64,000 nt of DNA, taken from the NCBI GenBank assembly GCA_943787785.1, contig CALSNT010000012.1, positions 162,402 through 226,401 on the forward strand, in the 5' to 3' direction. A model generated the notes under the pieces. It made no database searches. It had not been told where the DNA came from and worked only from the letters and a program-made list of their open reading frames with translations. The DNA comes from an uncultured Paracoccaceae bacterium. GTDB lineage: Bacteria > Pseudomonadota > Alphaproteobacteria > Rhodobacterales > Rhodobacteraceae. How positions within the stretch are numbered: position 1 is the stretch's first letter; the number at the start of each line of letters is the position of its first letter. The position numbers and the translations under genes are program-made. Positions 8,574 to 16,579 of this stretch are shown here, piece after piece.

Positions 8574-9482
8574 ATGCTCAGCAGGCGAAACTTCGTGACG
8601 GGCGCCCTGACCGCGCCAATTCTCGCCGGGGCAACCCGCTCAATCGCTCAGGTGTCGATTGGGACCGGCGTGTTGCAGACCGTAAGTGATGGCAATCTGG
8701 TCCTGCCGGCAGATTTCATTTTTGGACCGATGCCCCAGGATCAACTTCCCAAACTGCGCGCCGAATTTGGTCTCGAAGGTGAAACCTTGTTACCGGATTG
8801 CAATCTGACCTTGTTTCGCGACGGTGCGCGGACGGTCCTGTTCGATGCCGGGTCCGGCGCGGACTTCATGCCCTCGGCTGGGAAGTTGGTGAGCAGCCTC
8901 GACGCGATTGGACTTACGCCCGAGGACATCACCCACGTGTTGTTCACCCATGCGCATCCGGATCACATCTGGGGTGTTCTCGACGATTTTGACGACCCGT
9001 TGTTCGCCGAAGCAACCTATATGATGGGCCGTGCCGAGTGGGATTATTGGTGGAACCCTGAAACCGTTGACACAATTGGTGCAGCGCGCGCGCCCTTTGC
9101 CGTCGGAGCCAAGCGCCGGATGGAAGCTATCGAAGATGTAGTGGAATTTTTCGACGATGGTGACGAGGTGCTGCCGGACATCGCTGCGATAGCCAGTTAC
9201 GGGCATACGCCGGGCCATATGGCTTTTGAGGTTCGCGCAGGCGACGATGCGGCGCTGATCGTGGGCGATGCCATCGGCAACCATCATGCGGCCTTTGCCC
9301 GGCCTGACTGGCCTAGCGGTTCAGACCACGATCAGGACACGGCAATTTCGACACGCACGCAGTTGCTGGACAGACTTGCCGGCGAACAAATGCGCCTGGT
9401 TGGTTTCCACCTGCCCGATGGTGGGATGGGGCGGGTCGAACGAACCGGCGGCGCCTATCGTTTCGTTCCGGAGGGCGCGTGA
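8574..9482 (+). CDS. Tat-exported metallo-beta-lactamase-fold hydrolase
   Basis: 302 residues. The N-terminus MLSRRNFVTGALTAPILAGA has the twin-arginine SRRNF signal. The MBL fold follows with an intact zinc motif THAHPDH (125-131), the third histidine in YGHTPGH, IVGDAIG and a final GFHLPDG. It should be a periplasmic zinc (or iron) hydrolase. It lies in the sulfur region, preceded by a SoxR/SqrR-type operator and overlapping the next MBL gene by four bases, so a role with sulfur compounds is likely but the substrate is unknown. Persulfide dioxygenase (ETHE1) is not supported: its sequence signature is absent and it is Tat-exported. Confidence 0.88.
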   Translation: MLSRRNFVTGALTAPILAGATRSIAQVSIGTGVLQTVSDGNLVLPADFIFGPMPQDQLPKLRAEFGLEGETLLPDCNLTLFRDGARTVLFDAGSGADFMPSAGKLVSSLDAIGLTPEDITHVLFTHAHPDHIWGVLDDFDDPLFAEATYMMGRAEWDYWWNPETVDTIGAARAPFAVGAKRRMEAIEDVVEFFDDGDEVLPDIAAIASYGHTPGHMAFEVRAGDDAALIVGDAIGNHHAAFARPDWPSGSDHDQDTAISTRTQLLDRLAGEQMRLVGFHLPDGGMGRVERTGGAYRFVPEGA

Positions 9483-10429
9483 TGCGGTCTCTACTACCCG
9501 CACTCGCGATAGCACTCGCGGTACCGGTGTCCGCCAGCGAGGATATCGCTGATCAGTATCCCGGTTCCGTGCTGTATCAGAAACCGGTCGAGGTGATCCC
9601 CCATGTTTGGTCAGCGATCGGGGCGACGGCACCGCCAACGTATGAGAACAGCGGCCACAACAATAATCTCAGCTTCATCGTGACTGGCGACGGGGTGGTG
9701 GTCGTGAACGGCGGTGCAGCTTACGTGCTGGCCGCAGCGCTCCATGACGAGATCAAGGCGGTCACCGATCAACCCGTGAAACTTGTGATTGACGAGAACG
9801 GTCAGGGTCACGCGATGTTGGGCAATTCCTACTGGGTCGAACAGGGCGTCCCGATACTGGCCCACGCCCATGCCGCAGCCGAGTTCGAGGAGTACGGCGG
9901 CCAGATCCTCGAGGGTATGAAGCGCTACAACCGCGAAAAGGCAGAAGGCACGTTTCTGGCAGGCCCCACTGACACATTCGAGGATCAGCGCATCATCGAG
10001 ATGGGCGACTTCCGCATTGAAGTGCTAAGCCTCGGCCCGGCGCACAGCCCTGGCGACGTCTCGGTCTGGTTGCCCGAGCAAGGGCTGGTCATCGCGGGTG
10101 ACATGGCCTTTCACGAACGCCTGTTACCGATCTTTGACAATACAATGACAGCCGACTGGCTGGAGACCTGGGATACCAAGTTCGAGGCGCTTGGCGCAAC
10201 TTATGTCATCCCGGGCCACGGCCATCCGACTAACATGGATCAAGTTCGCCGATACACCCGCGATTACCTGGTCTATCTGCGGGAACAGATCGGTGAGCAT
10301 CTGGAGGCAAGCGGTGACCTGGCCGAGGCCTATTACGTCGATCAATCCCCCTATGCGCACTTGGATACATTTGATGAACTGGCCACCCGAAATGCCGGTC
10401 GTGTCTATGAGCAGATGGAATTCGAGTGA
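9479..10429 (+). CDS. SoxH-like metallo-beta-lactamase-fold protein with degenerate zinc motif
   Basis: 316 residues with a Sec signal peptide (about 1-19). The overall layout is that of periplasmic SoxH/quinoprotein-relay MBL proteins (VVVVNGGAAYVLAAAL, AHSPGDVSVWLPEQGLVIAGD, VIPGHGHP). However, where H-x-H-x-D-H is expected the protein reads ENGQGH (106-111): both early histidines and the aspartate are replaced and only the last histidine stays. The downstream ligands (AHSPGD, AGD, PGHGH) are intact. It starts inside the end of the preceding MBL gene (ATGA overlap), so the two are coupled. It may be a pseudoenzyme or bind one metal. Confidence 0.85.
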   Translation: MMRSLLPALAIALAVPVSASEDIADQYPGSVLYQKPVEVIPHVWSAIGATAPPTYENSGHNNNLSFIVTGDGVVVVNGGAAYVLAAALHDEIKAVTDQPVKLVIDENGQGHAMLGNSYWVEQGVPILAHAHAAAEFEEYGGQILEGMKRYNREKAEGTFLAGPTDTFEDQRIIEMGDFRIEVLSLGPAHSPGDVSVWLPEQGLVIAGDMAFHERLLPIFDNTMTADWLETWDTKFEALGATYVIPGHGHPTNMDQVRRYTRDYLVYLREQIGEHLEASGDLAEAYYVDQSPYAHLDTFDELATRNAGRVYEQMEFE

Positions 10430-10602
10430 AAAAGAACGCTGGTGTTAGCGCCGCATGGCGACGCTGAACCGTGACCCAGAAAATTTTCCAAACCGAGCGT
10501 TCTGTTCTCACAGAGTAGAATAACGCGAATTCTGTCCTTCGTGGCTTCATTGACTCTGGGCCGATGCGGAAACATGTCCCGATCTGATGATTTATTCGGG
10601 GC

Positions 10603-11658
10603 ATGATGATGCTGCTTGAACTCTATGACTTCGGATTGGAAGCGCGCACGCTTCACCTGCTTGCTGGCGCTCTGTTGGGGCTGGTTTTCGGAGCTGCCGC
10701 CCAAATCACGCGGTTCTGCCTGCGTCGCGCCGTGGCTGGGCCACAGGAAGACCGGGCCGAAGCCGGTGCTGTCTGGCTGGCGGCCCTTGCCGCCGCCGTG
10801 GTCGGCTTTGCGCTTTCTGCGTCCCTGGGCTTTGTCGACCTTGGAGATCACCGGTTCCTCTCTGCCGACCTGCCGCTTGCAGCGATTGTCCTGGGCGGCC
10901 TGGCATTTGGTGCCGGGATGGTGCTGACACGCGGCTGCGTCTCTCGCCTGACTGTCCTTTCGGGCACCGGAAACCTTCGCGCGGCGTTCGTTCTGCTGGT
11001 CTTTGCCGTCACGGCACATGCAACGCTGAAGGGCATTCTGGCTCCGCTGCGCACCAGCATTGGAGCTTTCACTGTTGACGCCCCCTTTGCCAGCCTTGCC
11101 GCCTCGACCGCCGGATTAGCCGCGTTGGTGTTGTTGGTTGTCGCACTGGCGGCCACCCTGACCGTAAGGACCAGACCGCGCATGCTGCATCTGGCGCTTG
11201 CCGGCCTGATCGGCCTCGTTGCCGTTGGCGGCTGGGCCGCAACCAGCGTGCTCCTTTTTGACGAATTCGACCCGCTGACCGTGCAATCCGCGGCCTTCAC
11301 CCTACCATGGAGCGACACGTTATTCTGGACCGTTGCCTCGTCCGCCATCCCCGCCGGGTTCGGGGTAGGCTTCATAGGTGGCGTGGTGAGTGGAAGTTAC
11401 CTGAGCGCAGCTGCGCGTGGCGAGATCAAGTTGTTTAGCTTCGAAAGCCCGCGCCAGACTCTGCGTTACGGCGTCGGTGGCGTCCTGATGGGGTTCGGTG
11501 GCGTTCTGGCTGGCGGATGCACAGTGGGCGCTGGCCTGTCTGGTGTAGCTTCCGGCAGCGTCGCGGCGATCATCGCCTTGGTATCCATCGGCTTGGGTGG
11601 TTGGGCAACAGCTGCGGCCCTTAGCGGCACCAACCGCGTGGTGACCGCGGCCGTCTGA
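10603..11658 (+). CDS. YeeE/YedE family (SoxT/TsuA-like) sulfur-compound transporter
   Basis: 351 residues with about ten hydrophobic segments. Both YeeE/YedE half-motifs are seen: RFCLRRA early, LTRGCVSRLTVLSGTGNLR after segment three, and GGCTVGAGLSGVASGS near the end, each with a conserved cysteine. In characterised TsuA such cysteines guide thiosulfate through the membrane; SoxT proteins are related. It is a distant paralogue of the soxT product at 22757. A small inverted repeat AGAAT-N7-ATTCT lies at 10517-10533, not in the ATTC-N8-GAAT arrangement. It converges on hemA. Confidence 0.85.
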   Translation: MMMLLELYDFGLEARTLHLLAGALLGLVFGAAAQITRFCLRRAVAGPQEDRAEAGAVWLAALAAAVVGFALSASLGFVDLGDHRFLSADLPLAAIVLGGLAFGAGMVLTRGCVSRLTVLSGTGNLRAAFVLLVFAVTAHATLKGILAPLRTSIGAFTVDAPFASLAASTAGLAALVLLVVALAATLTVRTRPRMLHLALAGLIGLVAVGGWAATSVLLFDEFDPLTVQSAAFTLPWSDTLFWTVASSAIPAGFGVGFIGGVVSGSYLSAAARGEIKLFSFESPRQTLRYGVGGVLMGFGGVLAGGCTVGAGLSGVASGSVAAIIALVSIGLGGWATAAALSGTNRVVTAAV

Positions 11659-11661
11659 GGG

Positions 11662-12879
11662 TTACTGCGCCGCCATAGGCACACGCGCCAGCTGGCATTG
11701 CGTCCAGAGGTCTTCCAGCGCTGACACCAACCCATCGACGTCCGCCTGAGAGTGAACCGGTGATGGCGTTATCCGCAACCGCTCGGTTCCTTTCGGAACC
11801 GTGGGGTAGTTTATTGGCTGGATATAGATGCCGTGATCGTCCAGCAGCCGGTCCGAGATGTACCGGCATTTCACCGGATCGCCGACCATCACCGGAATGA
11901 TGTGGCTGGGGTTATCGATATGCGGCAAACCGATATCGTCCAGACGTGCGCGAACCTCGGCCACCCGCGCCTGATGCATTGCGCGCTCAGTGCTGCTGAC
12001 TTTCAGATGCTGGATCGAAGCCGCCGCCCCCGCCGCGACCGCTGGGGGCAGCGCAGTGGTGAATATGAATCCGCTGGCGAATGAACGCACAAAATCGCAC
12101 AGCGTTGCCGAAGCTGCGATGTACCCGCCCATTACACCAAACGCCTTGCCCAATGTGCCTTCGATCACGCTCAGCCGGTCCATGACCCCCTCGCGTTCAG
12201 CGATGCCGCCACCGCGCGGACCATAGAGGCCAACGGCGTGAACTTCGTCCAGATAGGTCATCGCGCCATACCGATCGGCGAGATCGCAAATCTCGGCAAT
12301 CGGAGCGATGTCGCCGTCCATTGAATAGACGCTTTCAAAGGCGACCATCTTCGGCGTATTTGCCGGAAGGGCCCGCAATTTCGCCTCCAGATCGTCCAGA
12401 TCATTGTGCTTCCAGATCACTTTGCTTGCGCCGGAATGGCGGATACCTTCGATCATCGAGGCATGGTTCAGCGCATCCGACAGCACGACCAGCCCCGGAA
12501 TACGCGCGCACAGTGTGCCAAGCGCGGCCCAGTTTGACACATAGCCCGAAGTGAACAGCAGCGCTGCCTCCTTACCGTGCAGATCGGCGAGTTCAGCCTC
12601 AAGCAGAACATGATCGTGCGAAGTGCCGGAAATATTGCGCGTCCCACCCGCGCCCGCGCCAGTGCGATCCAAAGCTTCGTGCATCGCGGCTAGCACCTTC
12701 GGGTGCTGGCCCATGCCGAGGTAATCGTTCGAGCACCAGATCGCCACCTCGCCCGGCCCGTTATGACATGTAGCGGAGGGAAACGCACCGCGATGCCGTT
12801 CTAGCTCGGCAAAGAAGCGGTAGTTGTGTTCGTCCTTCAGCTTGGTCAGCTGATTTGCAAGGATGGCTTCGTAATTCAT
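11662..12879 (-). CDS. hemA: 5-aminolevulinate synthase
   Basis: 405 residues, full family length. It condenses glycine and succinyl-CoA to 5-aminolevulinate, the first step of haem (and, in phototrophs, chlorophyll) synthesis in alphaproteobacteria. Seen: NYLxF-like start region [16 protein letters not shown], [27 protein letters not shown] (PLP contact Asp/His) and [18 protein letters not shown] with the PLP lysine. It starts six bases after the DUF302 gene, so the two are likely one transcript under the FNR-like box at 13364. FNR control of hemA is known in Rhodobacter; here it is inferred. Haem demand of the c-type Sox cytochromes fits the location. Confidence 0.96.
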   Translation of the reverse strand: MNYEAILANQLTKLKDEHNYRFFAELERHRGAFPSATCHNGPGEVAIWCSNDYLGMGQHPKVLAAMHEALDRTGAGAGGTRNISGTSHDHVLLEAELADLHGKEAALLFTSGYVSNWAALGTLCARIPGLVVLSDALNHASMIEGIRHSGASKVIWKHNDLDDLEAKLRALPANTPKMVAFESVYSMDGDIAPIAEICDLADRYGAMTYLDEVHAVGLYGPRGGGIAEREGVMDRLSVIEGTLGKAFGVMGGYIAASATLCDFVRSFASGFIFTTALPPAVAAGAAASIQHLKVSSTERAMHQARVAEVRARLDDIGLPHIDNPSHIIPVMVGDPVKCRYISDRLLDDHGIYIQPINYPTVPKGTERLRITPSPVHSQADVDGLVSALEDLWTQCQLARVPMAAQ

Positions 12880-12885
12880 CGGTGT

Positions 12886-13311
12886 TCAGTTCTCGGCAGC
12901 TTGTTGGATTATCGAGTCGAGCAGACCCTCAACCTTGTCCATCGGCCCATCGGGATAGTCCCGGCGTCCGATTGTCACCCCATCGTCCGTTTCAACGACG
13001 AAAATGCCGTACGGGCAATGGGCAATGTTCATCGGGTCGGCCTCCATCACCTCGCGGCTGACAACGGCTGAGCAGAACACGAAGATTTCCGCTTCCTTGA
13101 ACAGCATCTTGTCACTGCCGACGTCCGCGCCGGTTCGAGCCAGCATTTCGCCAACATGACTGACGTAGTCGATCACCAGCCCTTGACCAATGATCGCACT
13201 TTCGACGGCAAAGGCCGCATCGTCAAAGGTGCCTTCAAAGGGATAGATCGCGGCGTCCTGCGCCAAGACGGGCGTCGCGCTTAGCAATAGGGGCATCAGA
13301 AATCGTTTCAT
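12886..13311 (-). CDS. DUF302 family periplasmic protein
   Basis: 141 residues. Signal peptide MKRFLMPLLLSATPVLAQ, then a DUF302-like domain: FDDAAFAVESAIIGQGLVI, VFCSAVVSREVMEADPMNIAHCPYGI and a final GRRDYPDGPMDKVEGLLDSII. Two cysteines (in FVFCSA and AHCPYG) could bind metal or haem, as suspected for this family. The start is ATG 13311, eight bases after GAGG. Upstream of and probably co-transcribed with hemA. The function is unknown. Confidence 0.78.
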   Translation of the reverse strand: MKRFLMPLLLSATPVLAQDAAIYPFEGTFDDAAFAVESAIIGQGLVIDYVSHVGEMLARTGADVGSDKMLFKEAEIFVFCSAVVSREVMEADPMNIAHCPYGIFVVETDDGVTIGRRDYPDGPMDKVEGLLDSIIQQAAEN

Positions 13312-13340
13312 GTGTGTCACCTCGGTTGTCTAGTAAAGCT

Positions 13341-13358
13341 GCCCGGCCTACGCCGGGC
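13341..13358 (-). terminator. Short GC-rich hairpin after the dsrE-like gene
   Basis: GCCCGGC and GCCGGGC flank four bases. It sits downstream of the DsrE-like gene on the minus strand and just before the FNR-like box of the DUF302-hemA unit, so it may end the sox transcript. No T-run follows; confidence is limited. Confidence 0.4.
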
Positions 13359-13363
13359 AAGCG

Positions 13364-13377
13364 ATGATCTGGATCAA
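13364..13377. promoter_or_regulatory. hemA: FNR/FixK-like box upstream of DUF302-hemA
   Basis: ATGATCTGGATCAA matches TTGAT-N4-ATCAA except for the first base. It is centred about 60 bases upstream of the DUF302 start at 13311, a spacing compatible with activation near position -40 of a promoter. Confidence 0.55.
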
Positions 13378-13395
13378 TTCACGAGAAGTTTCGGA

Positions 13396-13845
13396 TCAAG
13401 GCCGGATCACCGTCCAGCCAGCCTCGTTCAGCGTCATCAAATCGACAACCCCAGCCGGAACATGTTCTGCGATCTCGACTATCGGGATATCCTTGCCCTC
13501 TTTCTTGCTCATACCGGTGATGGTGTTGCCACATGCAGCGAAGCTGACATTAGGCATCGAGGCTCCAAATGAATTGAGGCGTTCCAGAACCGGAGAGGTG
13601 TCAGTGCGCAGCATGTGCAGCCCGGCATTGAATGCAACGATGCGGATTTCGACCGTTTCACCGATGCTTTCGTAGTGCCGCGTGACATTGGCAGCCACGT
13701 TCAGAACCGTGGTCATTTTCTGGGGGTCATTATCACTGACCTGAAGCGCCAGGCGGTGATCGGTGAAACTTTCTTCAGCGGCCATTGTCTGAAGCGGAAT
13801 CAAACTCAGCGCCAATATAGCCAAAGCTTTCAGGAACTTGGTCAT
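13396..13845 (-). CDS. Periplasmic DsrE-family protein
   Basis: 149 residues. Signal peptide (about 1-22, ending LQTMAAEE), then a DsrE/DsrF-like domain: RLALQVSDNDPQKMTTVLNV, HYESIGETVEIRIVAFNAGL, a cysteine in SFAACGNTITGM, and the end VVDLMTLNEAGWTVIRP. DsrE-like proteins carry or bind sulfur through a cysteine; Cys106 or so is the only candidate here. It lies 42 bases after soxD on the same strand and closes the cluster where other organisms have soxE, soxF and soxG. Confidence 0.8.
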   Translation of the reverse strand: MTKFLKALAILALSLIPLQTMAAEESFTDHRLALQVSDNDPQKMTTVLNVAANVTRHYESIGETVEIRIVAFNAGLHMLRTDTSPVLERLNSFGASMPNVSFAACGNTITGMSKKEGKDIPIVEIAEHVPAGVVDLMTLNEAGWTVIRP

Positions 13846-13887
13846 TTTATTTCTCCGGTTAGATTGAGGGCAAATAGAAATGCCAGT

Positions 13888-15321
13888 TCAACCTCCGAAT
13901 GATCGGAGGTACTCTGTTACGGCTTCAATGTCCGCTTCACTCTTTAGACCGGCAAAGCTCATCTTGGTGCCTTGCAGATACGCTTTGGGATTTGCCAGAA
14001 ATGCAGCGAGGCTTTCGTTGTCCCACACCTGCCCAGCATCGGCGGCGCTCTGAAACGCGTTGGAATATCTGAAACCGTCCAATCCGCCGATCGTACGCCC
14101 CAAGACGCCATTGAGATGCGGCCCGGTCTTGTTCCTGGCGCCCTCGCCAACCGAGTGACACGATTTGCAGCGCCGGAACGCCTTTTCGCCAGCGGCCATA
14201 AGGGCCGGATCGGGTGCATCTGCGTCTTTGATTGCGACAGGCGCCTCTGCATTGGCGACTTGCGCAACGGGTTCATCCTCTGCAACTCCGCCCTCGCCCA
14301 TGTGAACACTTCCGGCGACCCGCTCCTTGCCCCATTCGACCCCGCCGAGCGCGGCAAGTTGCTGTTCCATGAAACTTTCAGCCATCGACCCGTCATCAGC
14401 CGGAGTCACACCCACATCCGTCGATTTCCGGGTGATCGTGGCGGCTGTCGCTTTGCAGTTCGCCATACAGGGCTCGGCGTGCCATTGCGCGTATTCGACC
14501 TCGTCGCGATCATCGACCACGAAGCCATCGACATTGCCCAAAGTCACATTGCTGAACGTGGCTTGGCTGAGGGTGAAATCTTCGTCCACCACATCGTTGG
14601 AAAAAAGGATGTAGGCGGTGATCGCGTAGACCTCATCATCGCTCAGCGTACCTGCGTTTCCGAAGGGCATCGAGCGATGCACGTAGTCCCAGACGGTCGA
14701 CAGATAAGGCCAGTAGGATCCCACCGTCTTGACCGGATCTTCATCGGCCAGAGTATCGAACCCGCCAGCCAGCACCGGCCAGTTATCGCGGCCTTCGGCG
14801 AAATCGCCGTGGCACGAGGCGCATTTTTCGGTGAAGACCTCTTCGCCCGTCAAGACGTCGCCCGACCCACCGGGAAGGCCGCGCCCATCGGGCAGAACAT
14901 CAACGTCCCAGGCGGCAATCTCCTCGGGCAGCGCGGCGCGGCCCAGATTGAGCGGTTGACCCGATTCAGCTGTCATCGGCTCAGCGGTCGGCTGTGCTGC
15001 GCCCGACGGGACGGACTGAAGCTGGGCCTGCAGCGCCGCAATCTGCCGCTCGGCACTCTCGGCCTGCTGTGCTGCCGCGGCGCGCAGCTCGGCCATCTGC
15101 GCCACCGTCGCCGCCTTCAAATCGCCCAGCGCAGCCTCCAGATCGCCCGTTTCGGCGGACTGTGCAGTGAATGCGGCGCGCGCTTCGTCAAGACTGGTCT
15201 GCAACGTCGCGATCCGATCCTCGCCGTACCCATTCGTCGACACTCCGTATGCCACACCCAGCAACAGCGCAGTGCCTCCGGCCGCTGAAATCGCGAGACT
15301 GGAATTAGGAAACTTCGACAT
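13888..15321 (-). CDS. soxD: SoxD, dihaem cytochrome c subunit of sulfur dehydrogenase Sox(CD)2
   Basis: 477 residues from ATG 15321, overlapping the soxC stop. A membrane segment (about 9-28) is followed by a long coiled coil (about 35-105, LQTSLDEARAAFTAQSAE and on), then two cytochrome c domains with CASCH at 167-171 and CKSCH at 385-389. SoxD takes the electrons from SoxC while the SoxY-bound sulfane is oxidised in the periplasm. The coiled-coil extension and the apparently uncleaved N-terminal segment are longer than I expect for a soluble SoxD and could tether the complex to the membrane. An extra CMANC pair near 285-289 lacks the histidine. Confidence 0.95.
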   Translation of the reverse strand: MSKFPNSSLAISAAGGTALLLGVAYGVSTNGYGEDRIATLQTSLDEARAAFTAQSAETGDLEAALGDLKAATVAQMAELRAAAAQQAESAERQIAALQAQLQSVPSGAAQPTAEPMTAESGQPLNLGRAALPEEIAAWDVDVLPDGRGLPGGSGDVLTGEEVFTEKCASCHGDFAEGRDNWPVLAGGFDTLADEDPVKTVGSYWPYLSTVWDYVHRSMPFGNAGTLSDDEVYAITAYILFSNDVVDEDFTLSQATFSNVTLGNVDGFVVDDRDEVEYAQWHAEPCMANCKATAATITRKSTDVGVTPADDGSMAESFMEQQLAALGGVEWGKERVAGSVHMGEGGVAEDEPVAQVANAEAPVAIKDADAPDPALMAAGEKAFRRCKSCHSVGEGARNKTGPHLNGVLGRTIGGLDGFRYSNAFQSAADAGQVWDNESLAAFLANPKAYLQGTKMSFAGLKSEADIEAVTEYLRSFGG

Positions 15322-16570
15322 TTTCGGCCCTCCCGTCCGCTGCCAGCGCCCAGGTCTGGATACCGTTGTTGTGGTAGACCGAGTTCTCGCCCCGCACATC
15401 GCGCAGCTGATCCTTGGTCGGCTGGACATAGCCGGTCTCGTCTATCGCGCGGGCCTGCAGCAGCCAGGGTTCGCCGTTCCATTCGGTGTCCAGATAGAAG
15501 CGCGTCAACGCCTTGCTGTCACCCTGACGGCCCAGGCGCGCCGTTTCCCAACTCATGCCGCCGTCCTTGGACACATCGACGCGGGTGATCTGACCGTGGC
15601 CCGACCAGGCCAGTCCGGTGATGACCAGCGGTCCGGTCCCGTGGGTGATCGGCTGTTGCGGACTGGGCGAGGTGATGACCGATTTCGCATCCATCACCCA
15701 GGTCCATTTCCGCGCAGTCCCGTCGGCTAACACGTCGGTGTATTTCGAGGTTTCCTCGCGGCTTTCAACGGCCATGTCGGTCACTTCAATCCGGCGCAGC
15801 CATTTGACCCAGAGGTTCCCCTCCCACCCCGGCACGACCAGACGCACGGGATACCCGTGTTCTTTCCTCAGCGCCTCACCGTTGGCCTTGAAGGCGACCA
15901 GTACATCGTCCAGCGCCTTCTCCATCGGGATCGAGCGCCCGTTGGACGAGGCATCGGCGCCCTCGACGTAGACCCATTTGTCCGCCAGATCGCCTGCAGC
16001 GCCCAATCCGGCTTCGTTCAGTAGCGCGCGCAGCGGGATGCCGGTATATTCCATGTTGTGGATCATGCCGTGCGTAAACTGCACGCCGTTCAACTGCGCC
16101 CCGGCCCATTCCATGCCGGTGTTCGCGGCGCATTCGCAGAAATAGACGTGGTTTTCGCGCGGGAACCGTTCGAGGTCTTCATAGGTGAACACCAGCGGCT
16201 GATCGACCAGACCATTAATCATCAGGCGGTAGTTTTCCTTGGCCAGCTCAATCGCACCGGAGTGGTGCCGCTCGAATGCGCAGCCCTGCGGCGTGATCGT
16301 CCCGTCCAGCGCATGAATCGGCGTGAAATTGATCGAGCTGATCGGGTCAGCTGTCAGCCACGGCACATTGCGGCGGATCACGTCCGCCTCAAAACGGATC
16401 GGCAGGCCGTAAGGCGTCGCGTCGACCGGATCGCCGGTGTAGATCGCCCAGTCCTGGGTTTCGGTGATCAGCGGATCGGGGTTGGCGGCGGCGCGCCCGG
16501 CAATGGCGGCTGCGGAACCTGCCAGCGCGCCACGCAAAATCCCTCGCCGCGTCGTTGTCTTGTTGCTCAT
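15305..16570 (-). CDS. soxC: SoxC, molybdenum subunit of sulfur dehydrogenase Sox(CD)2
   Basis: 421 residues of the sulfite-oxidase family. The Tat signal TTRRGILRGALAG is at 6-18. The molybdenum-binding domain has GCAFERHHSG, FCECAANTGMEW with the Mo-ligand cysteine at 147, SSNGRSIPMEKALDD and HGYPVRLVVPGWEGNLWVKW; a C-terminal dimerisation domain follows (about 290-410). With SoxD it oxidises the outer sulfur of SoxY-bound persulfide, allowing complete oxidation of thiosulfate without sulfur globules. It starts nine bases after soxB and overlaps soxD. Confidence 0.97.
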   Translation of the reverse strand: MSNKTTTRRGILRGALAGSAAAIAGRAAANPDPLITETQDWAIYTGDPVDATPYGLPIRFEADVIRRNVPWLTADPISSINFTPIHALDGTITPQGCAFERHHSGAIELAKENYRLMINGLVDQPLVFTYEDLERFPRENHVYFCECAANTGMEWAGAQLNGVQFTHGMIHNMEYTGIPLRALLNEAGLGAAGDLADKWVYVEGADASSNGRSIPMEKALDDVLVAFKANGEALRKEHGYPVRLVVPGWEGNLWVKWLRRIEVTDMAVESREETSKYTDVLADGTARKWTWVMDAKSVITSPSPQQPITHGTGPLVITGLAWSGHGQITRVDVSKDGGMSWETARLGRQGDSKALTRFYLDTEWNGEPWLLQARAIDETGYVQPTKDQLRDVRGENSVYHNNGIQTWALAADGRAENVEVS

Positions 16571-16579
16571 GGATTGTCC

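Noticed and set aside
8574..9482. Persulfide dioxygenase (ETHE1/Blh) assignment
   Set aside because: The protein has a Tat signal and lacks the compact ETHE1 layout; only a general MBL fold is supported.
10517..10533. AGAAT-N7-ATTCT repeat as a fourth SoxR operator
   Set aside because: The half-sites are in the opposite arrangement and spacing (GAAT-N7-ATTC) from the ATTC-N8-GAAT pattern, so I do not count it.
13972..15288. Long plus-strand open frame (438 codons) opposite soxD
   Set aside because: Antisense shadow of a GC-rich gene with strong third-position bias; no family resemblance, while soxD on the other strand is certain.
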